A stretch of DNA of 64,000 nt from Streptoverticillium olivoreticuli subsp. olivoreticuli. Lineage in GTDB: Bacteria > Actinomycetota > Actinomycetes > Streptomycetales > Streptomycetaceae. This document shows, piece after piece, positions 30,401-43,600 of the stretch (position 1 is its first letter; each line of letters begins with the position of its first letter). The notes under the pieces were generated by a model. That model was not told the DNA's origin, made no database searches, and was given only the letters and a program-made list of their open reading frames with translations. Position numbers and translations under genes: made by a program. Where the stretch lies: assembly GCF_003391135.1 (NCBI RefSeq), contig NZ_CP031455.1:2170001-2234000 (forward strand), written 5' to 3'.

Positions 30401-32838
30401 AAACGCACCGTCTGACGCAGATTGCGGTACCAGTAGCCCGCGTCCATCACCGACGTGTCGATCAACTCGGCGGAAACTGTGGAATAGAACGGCACCGAAG
30501 AGGAACGCGGCTCGATGCCCTTCAGGAGCTCCAGCAGCTCGCCCTCGATCCGCTCCACATGCGCGGAATGCGAGGCATAGTCGACCGGAATCCGACGAGC
30601 ACGAATCCCGCCCGCCTCGCACGTCGCCAGAAGCTCATCCAGAGCATCCACATCGCCCGAAACCACCACCGCAGACGGGCCGTTCACCGCAGCAACCGAA
30701 AGACGGTCGTTCAGCAGCGCCTCGACGTCCTCAACAGGCAGGGAGACGGACACCATCCCGCCCTGACCGGAGAGCGCCAGCAACGCCTTGCTCCGCAGCG
30801 CGACGACCTTCGCCGCGTCCTCCAATGAGAGAGCGCCCGCCACACACGCCGCAGCGATCTCACCCTGCGAGTGACCGATGACGGCCGCCGGCTCAACACC
30901 GTACGAACGCCACAGCTCCGCCAGCGACACCATCACCGCGAACAACGCGGGCTGGACCACATCCACCCGCTCAAGCGACGCCGCACCATCCGCACCACGC
31001 AGCACACCGGTCAATGACCAGTCCACATACGGCGCCAGCGCAACCTCACACTGAGCAACCCGCTCCGCAAAGACCGGCGAGGCGTCCAACAGCCCCGCCG
31101 CCATCCCCACCCACTGCGAACCCTGACCCGGGAACACCAACGCCACCCGGGCACCGGCACCAGCCACACCCTCGACCAGACCCGCAGCGCTACGACCCTC
31201 CGCCAACGCGCCCAAACCGTCGAGGAATCCGGCCCGGTCCCCGGCGACCACCACCGCACGGTGCTCGAACACCGACCGCCCCGTCGCCAACGACAGACCC
31301 ACATCGCCGACACTCAACTCCGGACGGCCATCCACAAACACCCGCAACCGCTCCGCCTGCGCCCGCAGCGCAGCCTCCGAACGACCCGAGAGCACCCAAG
31401 GCAGCGCGCCCGGCGCCTCCCGCGTGTCCGCGGCATCGGCCGGCGCCGCCTCGTCCGGGGCCTCTTCCAGGATGACGTGGGCGTTCGTACCGCTGACGCC
31501 GAAGGCCGACACACCGGCCCGACGCGGCTCACCGCTCCCGGTCCACTCCCTCGCCTCCGCCAGCAACTCCACCGCACCCGCCGACCAGTCGACGTGCGGC
31601 GACGGCTCATCGACGTGCAACGACCGCGGCAGCACACCCTGCTGCATAGCCAGCACCATCTTGATCACACCCGCCACACCGGCAGCAGCCTGCGTATGAC
31701 CGATGTTCGACTTCACCGAACCCAGCCACAACGGCTGTCCTTCGGCGCGGTCCTGGCCATAAGTGGCCAGCAGCGCCTGCGCCTCGATCGGGTCGCCCAA
31801 CGTCGTACCCGTACCGTGCGCCTCCACCGCATCGACGTCAGTGGCCGAGAGCCGGGCGTTGGCCAGGGCCTCCAGGATGACGCGCTGTTGCGAGAGGCCG
31901 TTGGGGACGGTCAGGCCGCTGCTGCTGCCGTCCTGGTTGACGGCGGAGCCACGGACGACCGCCAGCACCGGGTGCCCGTTGCGCTGGGCGTCGGAGAGCC
32001 GCTCCAGCAGGAGGACGCCCGCGCCCTCGCCCCAGCCTGTGCCGTCCGCCGCGGCCGCGAAGGGCTTGCAGCGGCCGTCGGGGGCCAGCCCGCGCTGTCT
32101 GCTGAACTCGACGAACAGGCCAGGGGTGGACATCACGGTCACACCGCCCGCGAGCGCCAGGGAGCACTCGCCCTGGCGCAGCGCCTGTACGGCCAGGTGC
32201 AATGCCACGAGCGACGACGAGCACGCCGTGTCGACCGTGACCGCCGGGCCTTCGAGGCCGAAGGTGTAGGAGAGCCGGCCGGAGACCACGCTGGCGGCGC
32301 TGCTGGTGGCGAGGTAGCCCTCGACGCCTTCGGGCGCCTGCCGGAGGGCCACCGCGTAGTCCTGGCCGTTGGTGCCCATGAACACGCCGGCCTTGCTGCC
32401 GCGCAGGGACGCGGGCGCGATACCGGCCCGTTCGAGGGTCTCCCAGGACGTCTCCAGGAGCAGCCGCTGCTGCGGGTCCATGGCGAGCGCTTCACGCGGG
32501 GATATCCCGAAGAACGCCGGGTCGAACTCCCCGGCTTCGTAAAGGAATCCGCCCTCGCGCACATATGACGTGCCCGAGCGGTCGGGGTCGGTGTCGTAGA
32601 GCGCCTCGATGTCCCAGCCGCGGTCCTCCGGGAATCCGGAGACGGCGTCCTCGCCCCGGGCCAGGAGTTCCCACATTTCTTCCGGGGAGCGCACGCCACC
32701 GGGAAACCGGCAACTCATCGCCACGATCGCGATGGGCTCCCGCGCTTTCTCCTCGACATCGCGCAGTCGGCGCTGTGTCTGGCGGAGATCGCCCATGACG
32801 CGCTTCAGGTAATCGACGAGCTTCTCTTCGTTCGACAT
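22042..32838 (-). CDS. Type I modular PKS, two modules (gene C)
   Basis: This 3598-residue protein has an N-terminal docking helix ([13 protein letters not shown]), C1 KS-AT-DH-KR-ACP (about 33-1780), C2 KS-AT-DH-KR-ACP (about 1781-3510), and a C-terminal docking domain ending [15 protein letters not shown]. Both KS have DTACSSSL. C1 AT has GHSQG and YASH (methylmalonyl); C2 AT has GHSIG and HAFH (malonyl). Both DHs have the full HxxxGxxxxP motif (H960, H2713) and LLDxALH, and both KRs carry LDD and catalytic Tyr, so each module should install an alkene; together they give a diene (C8=C9, C10=C11 from the carboxyl end). ATG at 32836-32838 follows GAGGGGGCAGGG. It lies 43 bp after B and 57 bp before D, in one operon-like run. 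Confidence 0.97.
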   Translation of the reverse strand: MSNEEKLVDYLKRVMGDLRQTQRRLRDVEEKAREPIAIVAMSCRFPGGVRSPEEMWELLARGEDAVSGFPEDRGWDIEALYDTDPDRSGTSYVREGGFLYEAGEFDPAFFGISPREALAMDPQQRLLLETSWETLERAGIAPASLRGSKAGVFMGTNGQDYAVALRQAPEGVEGYLATSSAASVVSGRLSYTFGLEGPAVTVDTACSSSLVALHLAVQALRQGECSLALAGGVTVMSTPGLFVEFSRQRGLAPDGRCKPFAAAADGTGWGEGAGVLLLERLSDAQRNGHPVLAVVRGSAVNQDGSSSGLTVPNGLSQQRVILEALANARLSATDVDAVEAHGTGTTLGDPIEAQALLATYGQDRAEGQPLWLGSVKSNIGHTQAAAGVAGVIKMVLAMQQGVLPRSLHVDEPSPHVDWSAGAVELLAEAREWTGSGEPRRAGVSAFGVSGTNAHVILEEAPDEAAPADAADTREAPGALPWVLSGRSEAALRAQAERLRVFVDGRPELSVGDVGLSLATGRSVFEHRAVVVAGDRAGFLDGLGALAEGRSAAGLVEGVAGAGARVALVFPGQGSQWVGMAAGLLDASPVFAERVAQCEVALAPYVDWSLTGVLRGADGAASLERVDVVQPALFAVMVSLAELWRSYGVEPAAVIGHSQGEIAAACVAGALSLEDAAKVVALRSKALLALSGQGGMVSVSLPVEDVEALLNDRLSVAAVNGPSAVVVSGDVDALDELLATCEAGGIRARRIPVDYASHSAHVERIEGELLELLKGIEPRSSSVPFYSTVSAELIDTSVMDAGYWYRNLRQTVRFDETVRALLADGIGIFVEASAHPVLTVGIQQTAEDVNVEISAVGSLRRDEGGLDRFLTSLAEAHTAGARVNWESAFQGARQVALPTYAFQRQRFWVQPPPSAVGDVASAGLGAADHPLLGAVVSLADADGLVLTGRLSLRTHPWLADHAVLGTVVVPGTALVELAVRAGDQVGCDRVEELTLEAPLVLPEQGAVQVQLVVEGPDGSGRRAVTVYSRAEDAQASDWTRHATGTLAVAGTTDVPADLSAWPPAGAEAVGIDGLYERLAGIGLQYGPVFQGLRAAWRRGEEVFAEVVLPEGQRREAARFGLHPALLDSALHMAGLGGSTSTEDGTARLPFAWTGVTLYATGADALRVRLVPQGSEGLSVLVADAAGAPVASVDSLVARPVDPKQLTGARTAHESLFGVEWASVSAASATADADPWAIVGADELELGAGLESAGRPIEAYADLEDLAGRDVPALVLAPFASGDRTGGIAPAAHDAARRVLALLQAWLTDERFAGSRLVVVTRGAVAAVADAELTDLASSTVWGLVRTAQTEHPGRFALVDVDEDDASLAALGAAVAQDEPQLAVRGGALFAPRLVRVPAVTDETTDSVWGPDGTVLITGSTGVLGGLVARHLVAVHGVRHLLLVSRRGRAAEGMAELEAELSAAGAQVSIEACDVADRGALAGVLAGIPVDRPLTGVVHAAGVLDDGVVESLTPERVDAVLCPKVDAAVNLHELTLGVDLSAFVLFSSAAATFGAAGQGNYAAANAFLDGLASSRRGLGLVGVSLAWGFWAERSEMTGHLGGTDMTRMARGGVIPLSSAEGLALFDVATAVDSALLVPARLDPAALRGGRGPVPPLLRKLVSASTRRTAKSGADSDDSLRRRLAGVPEAERDRVLLDLVSTAVGAVLGYAENDVVDAGRAFKELGFDSLTAVELRNRLNAATGLRLPATLVFDYPTPLALARHLHGELAGDEQRSGASAAAPAPFAASDDEAIAIVGMSCRYPGGVRSPEELWQLVVRGGDAMSDFPDDRGWDLERLYHPDPDHRGTAYARQGGFLYEAGEFDPAFFGISPREAIAMDPQQRLLLETSWEAIERAGMDPESLRGSQTGVFAGIMHHDYASGIRTAPEDIEGYIGNGTAGSVASGRISYTFGFEGPAVTVDTACSSSLVALHLAAQALRQGECSLALAGGVTVMSTPGLFVEFSRQRGLSPDGRCKAFADAADGTGFSEGAGVLLLERLSDARRNGHEVLAVVRGSAINQDGASNGLTAPNGPSQQRVIRQALASARLSVADVDAVEAHGTGTTLGDPIEAQALLATYGQERADGRPLLLGSVKSNIGHTQAAAGVAGVIKMVLAMRHGVLPQTLHIDEPSTHVDWSAGAVRLLDATTPWPETGRPRRAGISSFGASGTNAHVVLEQAETAPVADSAAVHVPVVPWLISSRSAAGLRAQAGRLLPYTDAEAAVSTADVAHSLVTTRSAFDHRAVVLAGGREGFAAGLAGLAAGGSVPGVVQGSVVASGKSAVLFSGQGSQRAGMGRELYEAYPVYAGAFDAVCARFDLDRPLRDVVFGGSDLLDQTVFTQAALFAVEVALFRLVESWGVRPDFVGGHSIGEIAAAHVAGVLSLDDACVLVAARGRLMQALPAGGAMIAVQASETDVLPLLVGREAEVGIAAVNGPVSVVLSGTESAVEDVASQLKATGVKTKRLRVSHAFHSPLMDPMLADFAKVAEELAYAAPSIPVVSNLTGSIAAPEELCSPAYWVRHVRDSVRFADGIEALGSEGASTFLELGPDGVLSAMGQDCLPDAAFTPALRSGRDEVTALSEALAQLYVRGAAVDWTEVLRAGGVTGGRRVELPTYAFQREHYWLESTADAVGDVASVGLGTVEHPLLGAAVALPDSDGWLFTGRLSLRTHAWLADHTVMGSAVLPGTAYVDMALHAGDRVGCGRLAELVLEAPLVLPERDGVHLRVVVEGPAESGDRPVRVYSRPEQAHDSDLPWTRHATGTLAPGTAEGTPDLSAWPPVGAEVLDTDGMYESFALGGLGYGPVFQGVRAAWRRGDEVFAEVVLPEEERRDAAGFGLHPALLDAALHSAGLAGRPEPEARQQVRLPFAWTGVSLYATGASALRVRLVPAGADGIAVAVADESGRPVASVDSLVVRPVSREQIDEARGGFAESMFRVEWKSVPVPAEPPAAATRWAFVDARAAASIADVDASHTDVVCVSLESGHPADAPLDPAAVRAATHTALELVQRWLADERFTDTRLVLVTRGAVAAGPGDPVRDVTSAAVWGLVRAAQSEHPDRFVLVDTDEEGTPADRLAAAVATGEPQLALRRGAVLAPRLNRAAPAAETAATGWDPDGTVLITGASGALGGLVARHLVAERGVRHVLLVSRRGADAAGAGELEAQLGALGASVAWAACDVADRGALASVLAAIPAAHPLTAVVHAAGVLDDGVVESLTPGRLDAVLRPKADAAVHLHELTRDSGPAAFVLFSSVSGTFGGAGQGNYAAANAFLDALVAHRRDQGLPGVSLAWGLWDQQGGMTDGLGAADVHRMGRAGIGGLSPAEGLALFDAGCAGGEPVAVPVRLDLAAVRSAARESGQPVPHLLRDLVRVPVRRAALEGGAGTGEDAAAALRQRLSGATGPERERALLDAVRGHVAAVLGHADAGAVEPERAFKDVGFDSLTAVELRNRLDAATGLRLTATLVFDYPTPLALAQHLHTALFHDGTTRDDVPVAVELDRLEAGLAAMDWEEIGRTGVVARLRDLLTKYGDAQDLSHSTALVDKLDSATDDELFSMVDRDLGLS
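27500..32838 (-). other. PKS module C1: KS-AT(methylmalonyl)-DH-KR-ACP
   Basis: Docking helix to about 32745; KS 32740-31460; AT about 31140-30110, with YASH near 30570; DH about 30060-29220, with [10 protein letters not shown] (His codon 29959-29961); KR about 28605-28000, LDD type; ACP about 27730-27545. The KR DNA from 28021 to about 28576 is almost identical to that of module B3. Expected product: methyl-branched alkene at C10=C11. Confidence 0.88.
28021..28576 (-). repeat. KR repeat shared with module B3, copy in C1
   Basis: It aligns without gaps to 38222-38777 (offset 10201 bp), with about a dozen or so scattered substitutions over some 555 bp. It lies in a different gene from its partner. 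Confidence 0.8.
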
Positions 32839-32881
32839 CTAGCCCTGCCCCCTCGAAGAAACCAGATATTCCGTGCTCATC

Positions 32882-35800
32882 TCAGGCATCCCCGAGTTCC
32901 CGGTCGATGACATCGAAGAGCTCGTCCACCGACACGTCTTCGAGATCGTAGTTCACGTTATCAACGGGTGCGCTCTCACCCTCGGTCAACTTCGCGAGCA
33001 ATGCCTGGAGTCGGACCGCCGCCTTGGCCCGTCCTATGCCATCGAGCGAAATTGTGGAAATGACGGATTCAAGCTTGTCGATTTCCTCGGACAGCGAGGC
33101 GCTGCCCGGCGCACCGTCCTGGACCAACTCCGCGCGGAGATGGCGGGCGAGCGCCAGGGGCGCCGCGTAGTCGAACAGCGTCGTCGGGTTGAGGCGCAGC
33201 CCGGTGGCCGCGTTAAGGCGGTTGCGGAGCTCCACGGCCGTGAGCGAGTCGAGACCCATCTCGAAGAATCCGCGGTCGGCGTCGATGCCCTCGTGCGAGG
33301 TGTGTCCGAGCACGGCCGCCGTGTGCGTGCGCACCAGGTCGAGCAGTACGCGCTCACGCTCGTTCTCCGGCATGCCTGCCAGGCTCTGCGCGAGCGCGGG
33401 CCCGTCGGTCGGGGCGCTGTCACCGGCCCCGCCGGTGCCCGGCGCCGCCTGCCGCAGCTGCCGCACCTCGGGCAGCTCGCTGAAGAGCAGGCCGAGGCGC
33501 GTCGCGCCCAGCTCCGCCCCGAAGCGCTGCCAGTTGATGTCGGTGACCGCCACCCGGGCCTCGCCCTGATTCACCGCCTGCTGGAGTGCGGCGATCGCCG
33601 ACTCGGGGTCCATCGCGGGGAGCCCGAAGCGCTCCATCCGGCTGCTGGCCACGCCCTGGGCGGCCATGCCGCCGTCGGCCCAGGGGCCCCACGCCACGGA
33701 TGTGGCGGGCAGGCCCGCGGCCCGGCGCTGCTCGGCGAGCGCGTCGAGAAAGGCGTTCGCGGCCGCGTAGTTGGCCTGACCGGCCGCGCCCACGGTCCCC
33801 GAGAACGACGAGAACATCACGAACGCCGACAGGTCGCGGTCCAGCGTCAACTCGTGCAGGTGCCGGGCCGCTTCCGCCTTGGCCCGCAGCACGGTCTCGA
33901 ACCGCTCAGGCGTCAACGCGTCCAGCACACCGTCATCGAGAACACCCGCCGTATGCACCACAGCAGTCAGATCCGGGACACCCGCGAGCAGCCCCGCAAG
34001 CGCCTTACGATCACCCGCGTCACACGCGGCCACCGTCACCCGCACGCCAAGAGCCGTCAGCTCCGTACGCAGCTCCTCCGCCCCTTCGGCCGCGGGACCA
34101 CGACGGCTGACCAACATCAGGTGCTCGGCACCGTTACGAGCCAGCCAACGCGCGACATGAGCACCCAGGGCGCCCGTACCGCCGGTGACCAACACGCTTC
34201 CCGACGGCTGCCACTCGGTGGTGCCGGGACGTACCGCCGCCCGGACCACGCGCCGCGCGAAGACACCGGCCGCGCGCACGGCGACCTGGTCCTCGCCCGT
34301 CGCACCGCCGAGCACGGCGACCAGACGCTCCGCCGCCCGGTCGTCCAGCGCCTCGGGCAGGTCGACCAGACCGCCCCAGCGCTCGGCGAGCTCGGCGGCC
34401 GCGACGGCACCCATGCCCCACAGCTGGGCCTGCGCCGCGCTCCGCGGTGCCTCGGTTCCTCCCACGGACACCGCGCCCCGCGTCACGCACCACAGGGGCG
34501 CGTCGATATCGGCGTCACCGAGGGCCTGCACCAGCGAGAGCGTGAGCGCGACACCCGTCGGCACGGACGGCGCGTACGGGTCCCGGCCCCCGGCCTCGCC
34601 GAGCAAGGACACGACGCCGTCGAACCGTACACCGGTGTCCGCCACGGCCTTGCGGAGCCGATCGGCCACGGTGACCCGGTCGTCGCCGGCCGCGAGCTCC
34701 ACGGTCACCGGCTCGGCACCGTACCGCGCCAGGGCGAGAGCGCACTCGGCGATCCACTCGGACCCGCCGGGCACGACCACGAGCCAGGTGCTTCCCGGCG
34801 CCGGGGGCGCCGTGTCGGAGACGGGCGACCAGGAGACCCGGTACCGCCAGCCGTCGATCAGCGACCGCTCCCGGCTCTGGCGACGCCAGGCGGAGAGAAC
34901 GGGGAGGACGGCCGCGAGTGACTCGCTGCTCTCGGTGTCCAACGTGCCTGCGAGCGCGGGCAGATCCTCACGTTCCACCGCGTCCCAGAACCCGGCATCG
35001 GCCGGGTCGGCCACGGCCTCGGGTGCGGCCGCGGGCGCCAGCCAGTAGCGCTCGCGCTGGAACGCGTACGTCGGCAGCTCCGCCCGGCGAGCGGGCGGGC
35101 CGTCGGCGCCGAACAGCTTGATCCAGTCCACGGTCACACCGCGGACATGCAGCGTCGCCAGCGCGTGCAGCACTGCCTCGGCCTCAGCACGATCGGTGCG
35201 GAGGGCGGGGGTGAAGGTCGCGTCGGGCAGGCAGTCCTGGCCCATCGCGGACAGCACACCGTCGGGACCCAACTCCAGGAAGGTTGAAGCACCTTCGGAG
35301 CCAAGGGCTTCGATGCCATCGGCGAAGCGGACGGCCTCGCGGACGTGACGCACCCAGTACGCGGGAGAGCACAGCTCCTCAGCAGACGCGAGGACACCAG
35401 TGAGGTTCGAGACCACCGGGATCGAGGGAGCCGCATACGTCAGTTCCTCCGCTACCTTCGCGAAGTCGGCCAGCATCGGATCCATCAACGGCGAGTGGAA
35501 CGCGTGCGAAACCCGCAGCCGCTTCGTCTTCACGCCCGTCGCCTTGAGCTGGGACGCCACATCTTCGACAGCACTCTCAGTACCCGAAAGCACCACGGAA
35601 ACTGGCCCATTGACCGCCGCGATACCGACCTCGGCCTCACGACCCACCAGCAGCGGCAGCACATCGGCCTCCGATGCCTGCACCGCCACCATCACACCAC
35701 CAGCGGGGAGCGCCTGCATCAGACGTCCACGAGCGGCCACCAACACACACGCATCATCCAACGAGAGCACACCCGCAACGTGAGCGGCAGCGATCTCACC

Positions 35801-37689
35801 GATCGAATGCCCGCCCACGAAATCCGGGCGCACACCCCACGACTCCACCAGCCGGAACAACGCCACCTCAACAGCGAACAAAGCCGCCTGAGTGAACACC
35901 GTCTGATCCAGCAGATCCGACCCACCGAACACCACATCACGCAACGGCCGCTCAAGATCGAACCGCGCACACACAGCATCGAAAGCCTCGGCATACACCG
36001 GGTATGCCTCATACAGCTCACGGCCCATGCCAGCCCGCTGGCTCCCCTGACCCGAGAACAACACAGCCGACTTACCCGACACCACGGACCCCTGCACCAC
36101 ACCCGGCACAGACCCACCCACAGCCAACCCCGCCAGCCCAGCCTCAAAACCCTCACGACCGCCGGCCAGCACCACCGCACGATGATCGAACGCCGAGCGC
36201 GTCGTCACCAGCGACACCCCGACCTCCGACGCCGACGTGGTGGTCCGCTCGGAGTTGACGTGCGTCAGCAGTCGCCCGGCCTGGGCCCGCAGGCCCGCCG
36301 CGGAACGGCTGGAGATCACCCAGGGCAGTACGCCATCCGCGGCCTCAGGGCCGTTCGCGTCGTCCTCGACCGGCGCCTCCGGCGCCTGTTCCAGCACGAC
36401 ATGGGCGTTCGTACCGCTGATGCCGAACGACGACACGCCCGCGCGGCGCGGGCGGCCGGTCTCCGGCCACGGCACCGATTCGGCCAGCAGTTCCACGGCA
36501 CCCGCGGACCAGTCGACGTGCGGCGACGGCTCGTCCACGTGCAGCGACTGCGGCAGCGTGCCGTGCTGCATGGCCAGCACCATCTTGATCACACCGGCCA
36601 CACCGGCCGCGGCCTGTGCGTGGCCGATGTTGGACTTGATGGAACCCAGCCAGAGCGGCTCGTCCCCGGTGCGCTCCTGGCCGTACGTCGCCAGCAGGGC
36701 CTGCGCCTCGATCGGGTCGCCCAACGTCGTACCCGTACCGTGCGCCTCCACCGCGTCGACCTCGGCGGCCGACAGGCCGGCGGTCGCCAGCGCCTGGCGG
36801 ATGACGCGCTGCTGCGACGGACCGTGCGGGGCGGTGAGGCCGTTGCTCGCGCCGTCCTGGTTGATGGCGGAGCCACGGACCACGGCCAGCACCTGGTGAC
36901 CGTTGCGGCGCGCGTCCGACAAACGCTCCAGGAGCAGCATGCCGACGCCCTCGCCCCAGCCGGTGCCGTCAGCGGCGGCGGCGAAGGGCTTGCAGCGGCC
37001 GTCCGGCGCCAGCCCGCGCTGGCGGCTGAACTCGACGAAGGCCACCGGGCTGGCCATCACGGTCGCGCCACCGGCCAGGGCCAGCGAGCACTCGCCCTGG
37101 CGCAGCGCCTGCGCCGCCCAGTGCAGCGCGACGAGCGAGGACGAGCACGCCGTGTCGACCGTGACCGCCGGCCCCTCGAAGCCGAGGGTGTAGGAGATCC
37201 GGCCGGAGGCCACGCTGCCCGCGTTGCCGGTCAGCAGATAGCCCTCGGACGCCTCCTGCGCCTGCTGCACGGCCGCGCTGTAGTCGTGGTAGGTGAGACC
37301 GCAGAAGACACCGGTCTGGGTGCCGCGCACGGTCTCCGGGTCGATGCCCGCTCGTTCGAGGGCTTCCCACGAGGTCTCCAGCAGCAGGCGCTGCTGGGGG
37401 TCCATGGCGAGGGCCTCACGCGGGGAGATCCCGAAGAACGCCGGGTCGAAGTCGCCCGCGTCGTAGAGGAATCCGCCTTCGCGGGCGTACGTCTTGCCGG
37501 GCGCGTCGGGGTCCGGGTCGTACAGCCCCTCCACGTCCCAGCCTCGGTCCGAGGGGAGTCCGCCGATCGCGTCCCCTCCTCGGGCGAGCAGCTGCCACAG
37601 CTCCTCCGGGGAACGCACGCCGCCCGGGAAGCGGCAGCTCATGCCCACGATGGCGATGGGTTCGTCATCGTTCACGGCGGTCGGCGCCG
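32882..37689 (-). other. PKS module B4: KS-AT(malonyl)-KR-ACP plus docking
   Basis: KS about 37660-36390; AT about 36060-35040, with HAFH near 35495; KR about 34850-33600 with LDD; ACP about 33330-33130 (GLDSL); docking domain about 33090-32885. No DH. Expected product: hydroxyl at C13. The KR and the post-AT linker closely resemble those of B2. Confidence 0.87.
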
Positions 37690-40600
37690 GGTGCGCGGCA
37701 GTGGGTGCCGCGGTGTCCGGGCCCATGACCTCCGTGTGGAGGTAGCGCGCGACCGCGGCCGGCGTCGGGTGGTCGAAGACGAGCGTGGCGGGGAGCTTGA
37801 GCCCGGTGGCCGCGTTCAGACGGTTGCGGAGCTCCACCGCGGTGAGGGAGTCGAAGCCGAGTTCCTTGAAGGCCCGGCCGGCCTCGACCGCGTCCGGGGT
37901 GGCGTGACCGAGGACGGACGCGACGCCGGTGGAGACCAGCTCCAGCAGCGTGCGGTCGCGCTCCGCCCGGGACAGCCCGGCGAGCCGGGCGGCCAGGGAC
38001 GAGCTCGCGTCGCCATTGGTGGCGACGGTGCTCACGGCCCGCCGCGCCGGGGCGCCGATGAGGCCGCGCAGCAGCGCGGGCATGGCCGTGGTCCTCGCCT
38101 GGGCGCGCAGTGTCGCGACGTCGAGGTGGGTCGGTACGAGCAACGAGGCGTCCACGGCATGGGCCGCGTCGAACAGTTCGAGACCTTCGGCGGACGACAG
38201 CGGTGTCATGCCGAAGCGTGCCATGCGGGTCATGTCGGTGCCGCCCAGATGACCGGTCATCTCACTGCGCTCGGCCCAGAAACCCCAGGCCAACGACACA
38301 CCCGCAAGACCCAGACCACGACGCGACGACGCCAGACCATCCAAAAACGCATTCGCCGCAGCGTAATTACCCTGACCCGCCGCACCGAACGTCGCAGCAG
38401 CCGAAGAGAACAACACAAACGCCGACAGATCCACACCCGACGTCAACTCATGCAGATTCACCGCCGCATCCACCTTCGGACACAACACAGCGTCGATACG
38501 CTCCGGCGTCAGCGACTCCACCACACCGTCGTCCAGCACACCTGCCGCATGCACCACACCAGTCAGCGGATACCCCGCAGGAATCCCCGCCAGCACACCA
38601 GCCAGAGCATCACGGTCCGCAACATCACACGCCTCGACGCTCACCTGCGCACCAGCAGCCGACAGTTCGGCCTCAAGCTCCGCCATACCCTCAGCGGCAC
38701 GACCACGCCGGCTCACCAACAACAGATGCCGCACACCGTGCACAGCCACCAGATGCCGCGCCACCAGACCACCGAGGGTGCCGCTCGCGCCGGTGATCAA
38801 CACCGTGCCCTCGGAGTTCCAGACAGCTTCGCCGACAGCGCCGGAGGTACGCAGACGGGCCAGGCGCGGCACGGACACCGCGCCTTCCCGGACCGCCAAC
38901 TGCGGCTCGTCCGACGCGAGGACGGGCGCCAGCGTGTCCCAGGGGACGTCCTGGTCGTCCAGGTCGAGCAGCGTGAGACGGCCCGGGTGCTCGGACTGCG
39001 CCGCGCGCACCAGGCCCCAGACGGAGGCCGCCGCCAGGTCGGTGACGTCCGTGTCCGCGGCGGCCGCCACCGCGCCCCGCGTGACCAGCACCATCCGGGA
39101 GTCCGCGAACCGCTCGTCCGCCAGCCACGTCTGGAGCAGGGCCAGCACCCGGTGCGTGGCCGCGCGTGTCGCCGCGGCGAGCCGTCCCGACTCGGCCCCG
39201 TCCTCGGTCAGGCACGGTACGAAGACCAGCTCGGGCACGGTGAGGGAGGCCAGCGTCTCCAGGTCGGCGGCCTTCTCGAACTGCCGCCCGGTGGTACCGA
39301 TGGCCGACTCGAGGGCCCGCAGTTCGGCCGGTGTGCCGACCAGGCCCCATGTGGACCCGGTGTCAGCGGCCGGCAGCGCGGGCGCGCCGACCCAGTCCAC
39401 CTGGAACAGCGACTTGTGCGGCAGACCGCCGCCCACGAGCTGCTCCGGTGCGACCGGGCGGGCCGTCAACGAGTCCACCGACGCGACGGGCCGACCCGCC
39501 TCGTCGGCCACCAGGACCGACACGTCGCCCGAGTCGTTGGCCGACAGCTTCACGCGCAGTGCGGTCGCACCGGTCGCGTGCAGCGAGATGCCGTTCCACA
39601 CGAACGGCAGCCGTGCGGTCTCGCCGTCCTCCCCCGCGTGCAGCGCGGCGTCGAGCAGCGCCGGGTGCAGCCCGAACCGGGCCGCCTCCTCCGACTGCTC
39701 CTCAGCGAGCGCGACCTCGGCGAAGAACTCCGTACCGCGCCGCCAGGCGGCCCGCAGGCCCTGGAAGGCAGGGCCGTACTCCAGGCCGGCGAGGGCGAGT
39801 CCCTCGTAGCGCCCGTCGATGTCGACGGGCTCGGCGCCCACCGGGGGCCACTGGCCGAACTCGGCGGGCTCCGGGTGCCCACCCACGGTCAAGGAACCCG
39901 ACGCATGGTGGGTCCACGGAAGATCGTCCGCCGCGCCCTCCGGCCGGGAGTGGACGTCCAGCGAACGCCGCCCGGACTCGTCCGGCCCGCCGACCGCCAA
40001 CTGGATCTGCACCGCGCCCTGCTCCGGCAGCACCAGCGGCGCCTCCAGGATCAGTTCCTCGACCCGGTCGCAGCCGACGGAGTCACCGGCCCGCAGCGCG
40101 AGCTCGACGAACGTCGTACCGGGCAGCAGCACCGCGCCGGAGATCCTGTAGTCCGCCAGCCAGGGGTGCGACTGTACGGACAGGCGCCCGGTGAAGAGGT
40201 GCCCCTCCGAGGCGGGCAGCGCGACGGCGGCACCGAGCAGCGGGTGGTCGGCTGCCCCCAGACCGGCCGAGGCCACATCACCCGTGGTAGCGGAGGGCTC
40301 CACCCAGAACCGTCGGCTCTGGAAGGCGTACGTCGGCAGCTCGACGCGCCGCGCGCTCACTCCGGCGAAGAGAGACTCCCAGTTCACCGGGGCACCGGCT
40401 ATGTGTGCTTCGGCGAGGGAGGTCAGGAAGCGGTCCAGGCCGCCTTCGTCACGGCGGAGGGAGCCGACGGCCGAGATCTCGACGCGCGCGTCCTCGGCGG
40501 TCTGCTGGATACCGACGGTCAGCACGGGATGCGCACTGGCCTCTACGAAGATCCCGATACCGTCGGCCAGCAGGGCACGTACGGTCTCGTCGAAACGAAC

Positions 40601-43600
40601 CGTCTGACGCAGATTGCGGTACCAGTAACCCGCGTCCATCACCAACGTGTCGATCAACTCGGCGGAAACCGTGGAATAGAACGGCACCGAGGACGAGCGC
40701 GGCTCGATCCCCTTCAGGATCTCCAGCAGCTCGCCCTCGATCCGCTCCACATGCGCGGAATGCGAGGCGTAATCCACCGGGATACGACGGGCACGAATCC
40801 CGCCCGCCTCGCACGTCGCCAGAAGCTCATCCAGAGCATCCACATCGCCCGAAACCACCACCGCGGACGGGCCGTTCACCGCCGCGACCGACAGCCGGTC
40901 ATTCAGCAGCGCCTCGACCTCACCGACAGGCAGGGCAACCGAGACCATCCCACCCTGACCGGAGAGCGCCAGCAACGCCTTGCTCCGCAGCGCGACCACC
41001 TTCGCCGCATCGTCCAGCGACAGCGCACCCGCGACGCACGCTGCGGCAATCTCGCCCTGCGAGTGACCGATCACGGCCGCGGGCTCAACACCGTACGAGC
41101 GCCACAGCTCCGCCAGCGACACCATCACCGCGAACAACGCGGGCTGGACAACATCCACCCGCTCAAGCGACGCCGCACCATCCGCACCACGCAGCACATC
41201 GACCAACGACCAGTCCGTATAAGCACTCAGAGCAGTCGCACACTCATGAATCCACTCGGCAAAGACCGGCGAGGCATCCAGCAGCCCCGCCGCCATCCCC
41301 ACCCACTGCGAACCCTGACCCGGGAAGACGAACACAGCCCGGTCCCCGGCCTCGGGCGCGAGCGCACCCTGCACCAGGCCGACCGTGTCGCGGCCCTCGG
41401 CCAGTGCCGTCAGACCGTTCAGGAACCCGTCCCGGTCCTCCGCGAGCAGGACCGCACGGTGGTCGAAGACGGCACGCGTGGCCGTCAGCGCCGCCCCCAC
41501 GTCGGCGGGCGACAGCTCCGGGTGGTCGGCCGCGTACGTCTTCAGGCGCTCGGCCTGGGCACGCAGCGCCGCGTTCGACTTGGCCGAGACCAGCCACGGC
41601 ACGAGCGTTCGCGGCGACGGGGCGTCCGGCTCCTCGGGGGCGTCGTTCGGAACCTGTTCCAGGATGACGTGGGCGTTCGTACCGCTGACGCCGAAGGCCG
41701 ACACACCGGCCCGACGCGGCTCACCGCTCCCGGGCCACTCCCTCGCCTCCGCCAGCAACTCCACCGCACCCGCCGACCAGTCGACGTGCGGCGACGGCTC
41801 GTCCACGTGCAACGACCGCGGCAGCACACCCTGCTGCATCGCCAGCACCATCTTGATCACACCTGCCACACCGGCAGCAGCCTGCGTGTGACCGATGTTC
41901 GACTTGATCGAGCCGAGCCACAGCGGCCGGCCCTCTTCGCGGCCCTGGCCATAAGTGGCCAGCAGGGCCTGCGCCTCGATCGGGTCACCCAGCGTCGTAC
42001 CCGTACCGTGCGCCTCCACCACATCGACATCCGCAGCAGAAAGACCCGCACTCGCCAACGCCTGCCGGATCACCCGCTGCTGCGAAGGACCATTCGGCGC
42101 CGTCAAACCATTCGACGCACCATCCTGATTCACCGCACTGCCACGCACCACGGCCAGCACAGGGTGGCCATTGCGGCGGGCGTCGGACAGCCGCTCCAGG
42201 AGGAGCAGGCCGACGCCCTCGCCCCAGGCGGTGCCGTCGGCGGCCGCGGCGAACGGCTTGCAGCGGCCGTCGGCCGCCAGCCCGCGCTGCCTGCTGAACT
42301 CGACGAAGCCACGCGGCGAGACCATCACGGTCACGCCGCCCGCGAGCGCCAGGGAGCATTCGCCCTGGCGCAGCGCCTGCGCGGCGAGGTGCAGGGCCAC
42401 CAGCGAGGACGAGCACGCCGTGTCCACCGTGACCGCCGGACCTTCGAGACCGAAGGTGTACGAGATACGGCCGGAGACCACGCTCGCGGCGTTGCCGGTG
42501 GCGAGGTAGCCCTCGGCGACCTCGGGTGCCCGGTCGAGGAGGGACACGTACTCCTGGCCGTTGGTGCCGAGGAAGACACCGGCCCGGGTGCCGTTGACCG
42601 ACGTCGGGTCGATGCCCGCCCGCTCCCAGAGCTCCCACGCGGTCTCCAGCAGCAGCCGCTGCTGCGGGTCCATCGCGAGGGCCTCACGCGGGGAGATGCC
42701 GAAGAAGGCCGCGTCGAAGCGGTCCGCTCCGGAGAGGAAGGCGCCTTCGCGCACATAGCTCTTGCCGACCGCTTCCGGGTCCGCGTCGTAGAGGCCGTCG
42801 AGGTCCCAGCCGCGGTCCGTCGGGAAAGCGGATACGGCGTCCCGGCCGTCGGCGAGCAGCTGCCACAGCTCCTCGGGGGACCGTACGTCGCCCGGGAAGC
42901 GGCAGCTCATGGACACGATCGCGATCGGGTCGTCGTCCATCGGGGCCAGGGTGTCCACGGCGTCGTCCGTGGCCCGCGCGCCCAGCAGTTCGGTCCGCAG
43001 GTGCTGGGCGAGCACGGTCGGGGTGGGATAGTCGAACACCAGCGTGGCGGGCAACTGCAGCCCGGTGGCGGTGTTCAGCCGGTTCCGCAGTCCGACGGCG
43101 GTCAGGGAGTCGAAGCCGAGCTCCTTGAAGGCACGGCCCGCGCCCACCGCTTCGGGCCCGGTGTGTCCCAGCACGACGGCCACGTCGGCGCGCACCAGAT
43201 CCAGGAGCGTTCGCTCCTGCTCGGCCGACGAGAGGCCCGTGAGACTCCGCACCAGGGCCGAGGCTCCGCCGGAGTGACCCGGGTCGGCGGAGGACGCGCC
43301 CGCGTCGGCGGCCCTCAGCTGCCGGAGCTGCGGCAGTTCGGCCAGCAGCCGCCGGAGGAGCTCCGCGTCGAAGGCGCCGGCGAACCGCTCCCACTCGACG
43401 TCGAGCACGGCGAGGAAGGTGTCGTTCTGGTCGAGGGCCTGCTGGAGTGCGGCGATCGCCGACTCGGGCGCCATGGCGGTGAGCCCGCCGCGCTTGAGCG
43501 TACGGTCCGCCTCGCTGCCGGTGGTGGCCATGCCGCCGTCGGCCCAGGGGCCCCAGGCGATGGACGTGGCGGGCAGGCCCGCGGCCCGGCGCTGCTCGGC

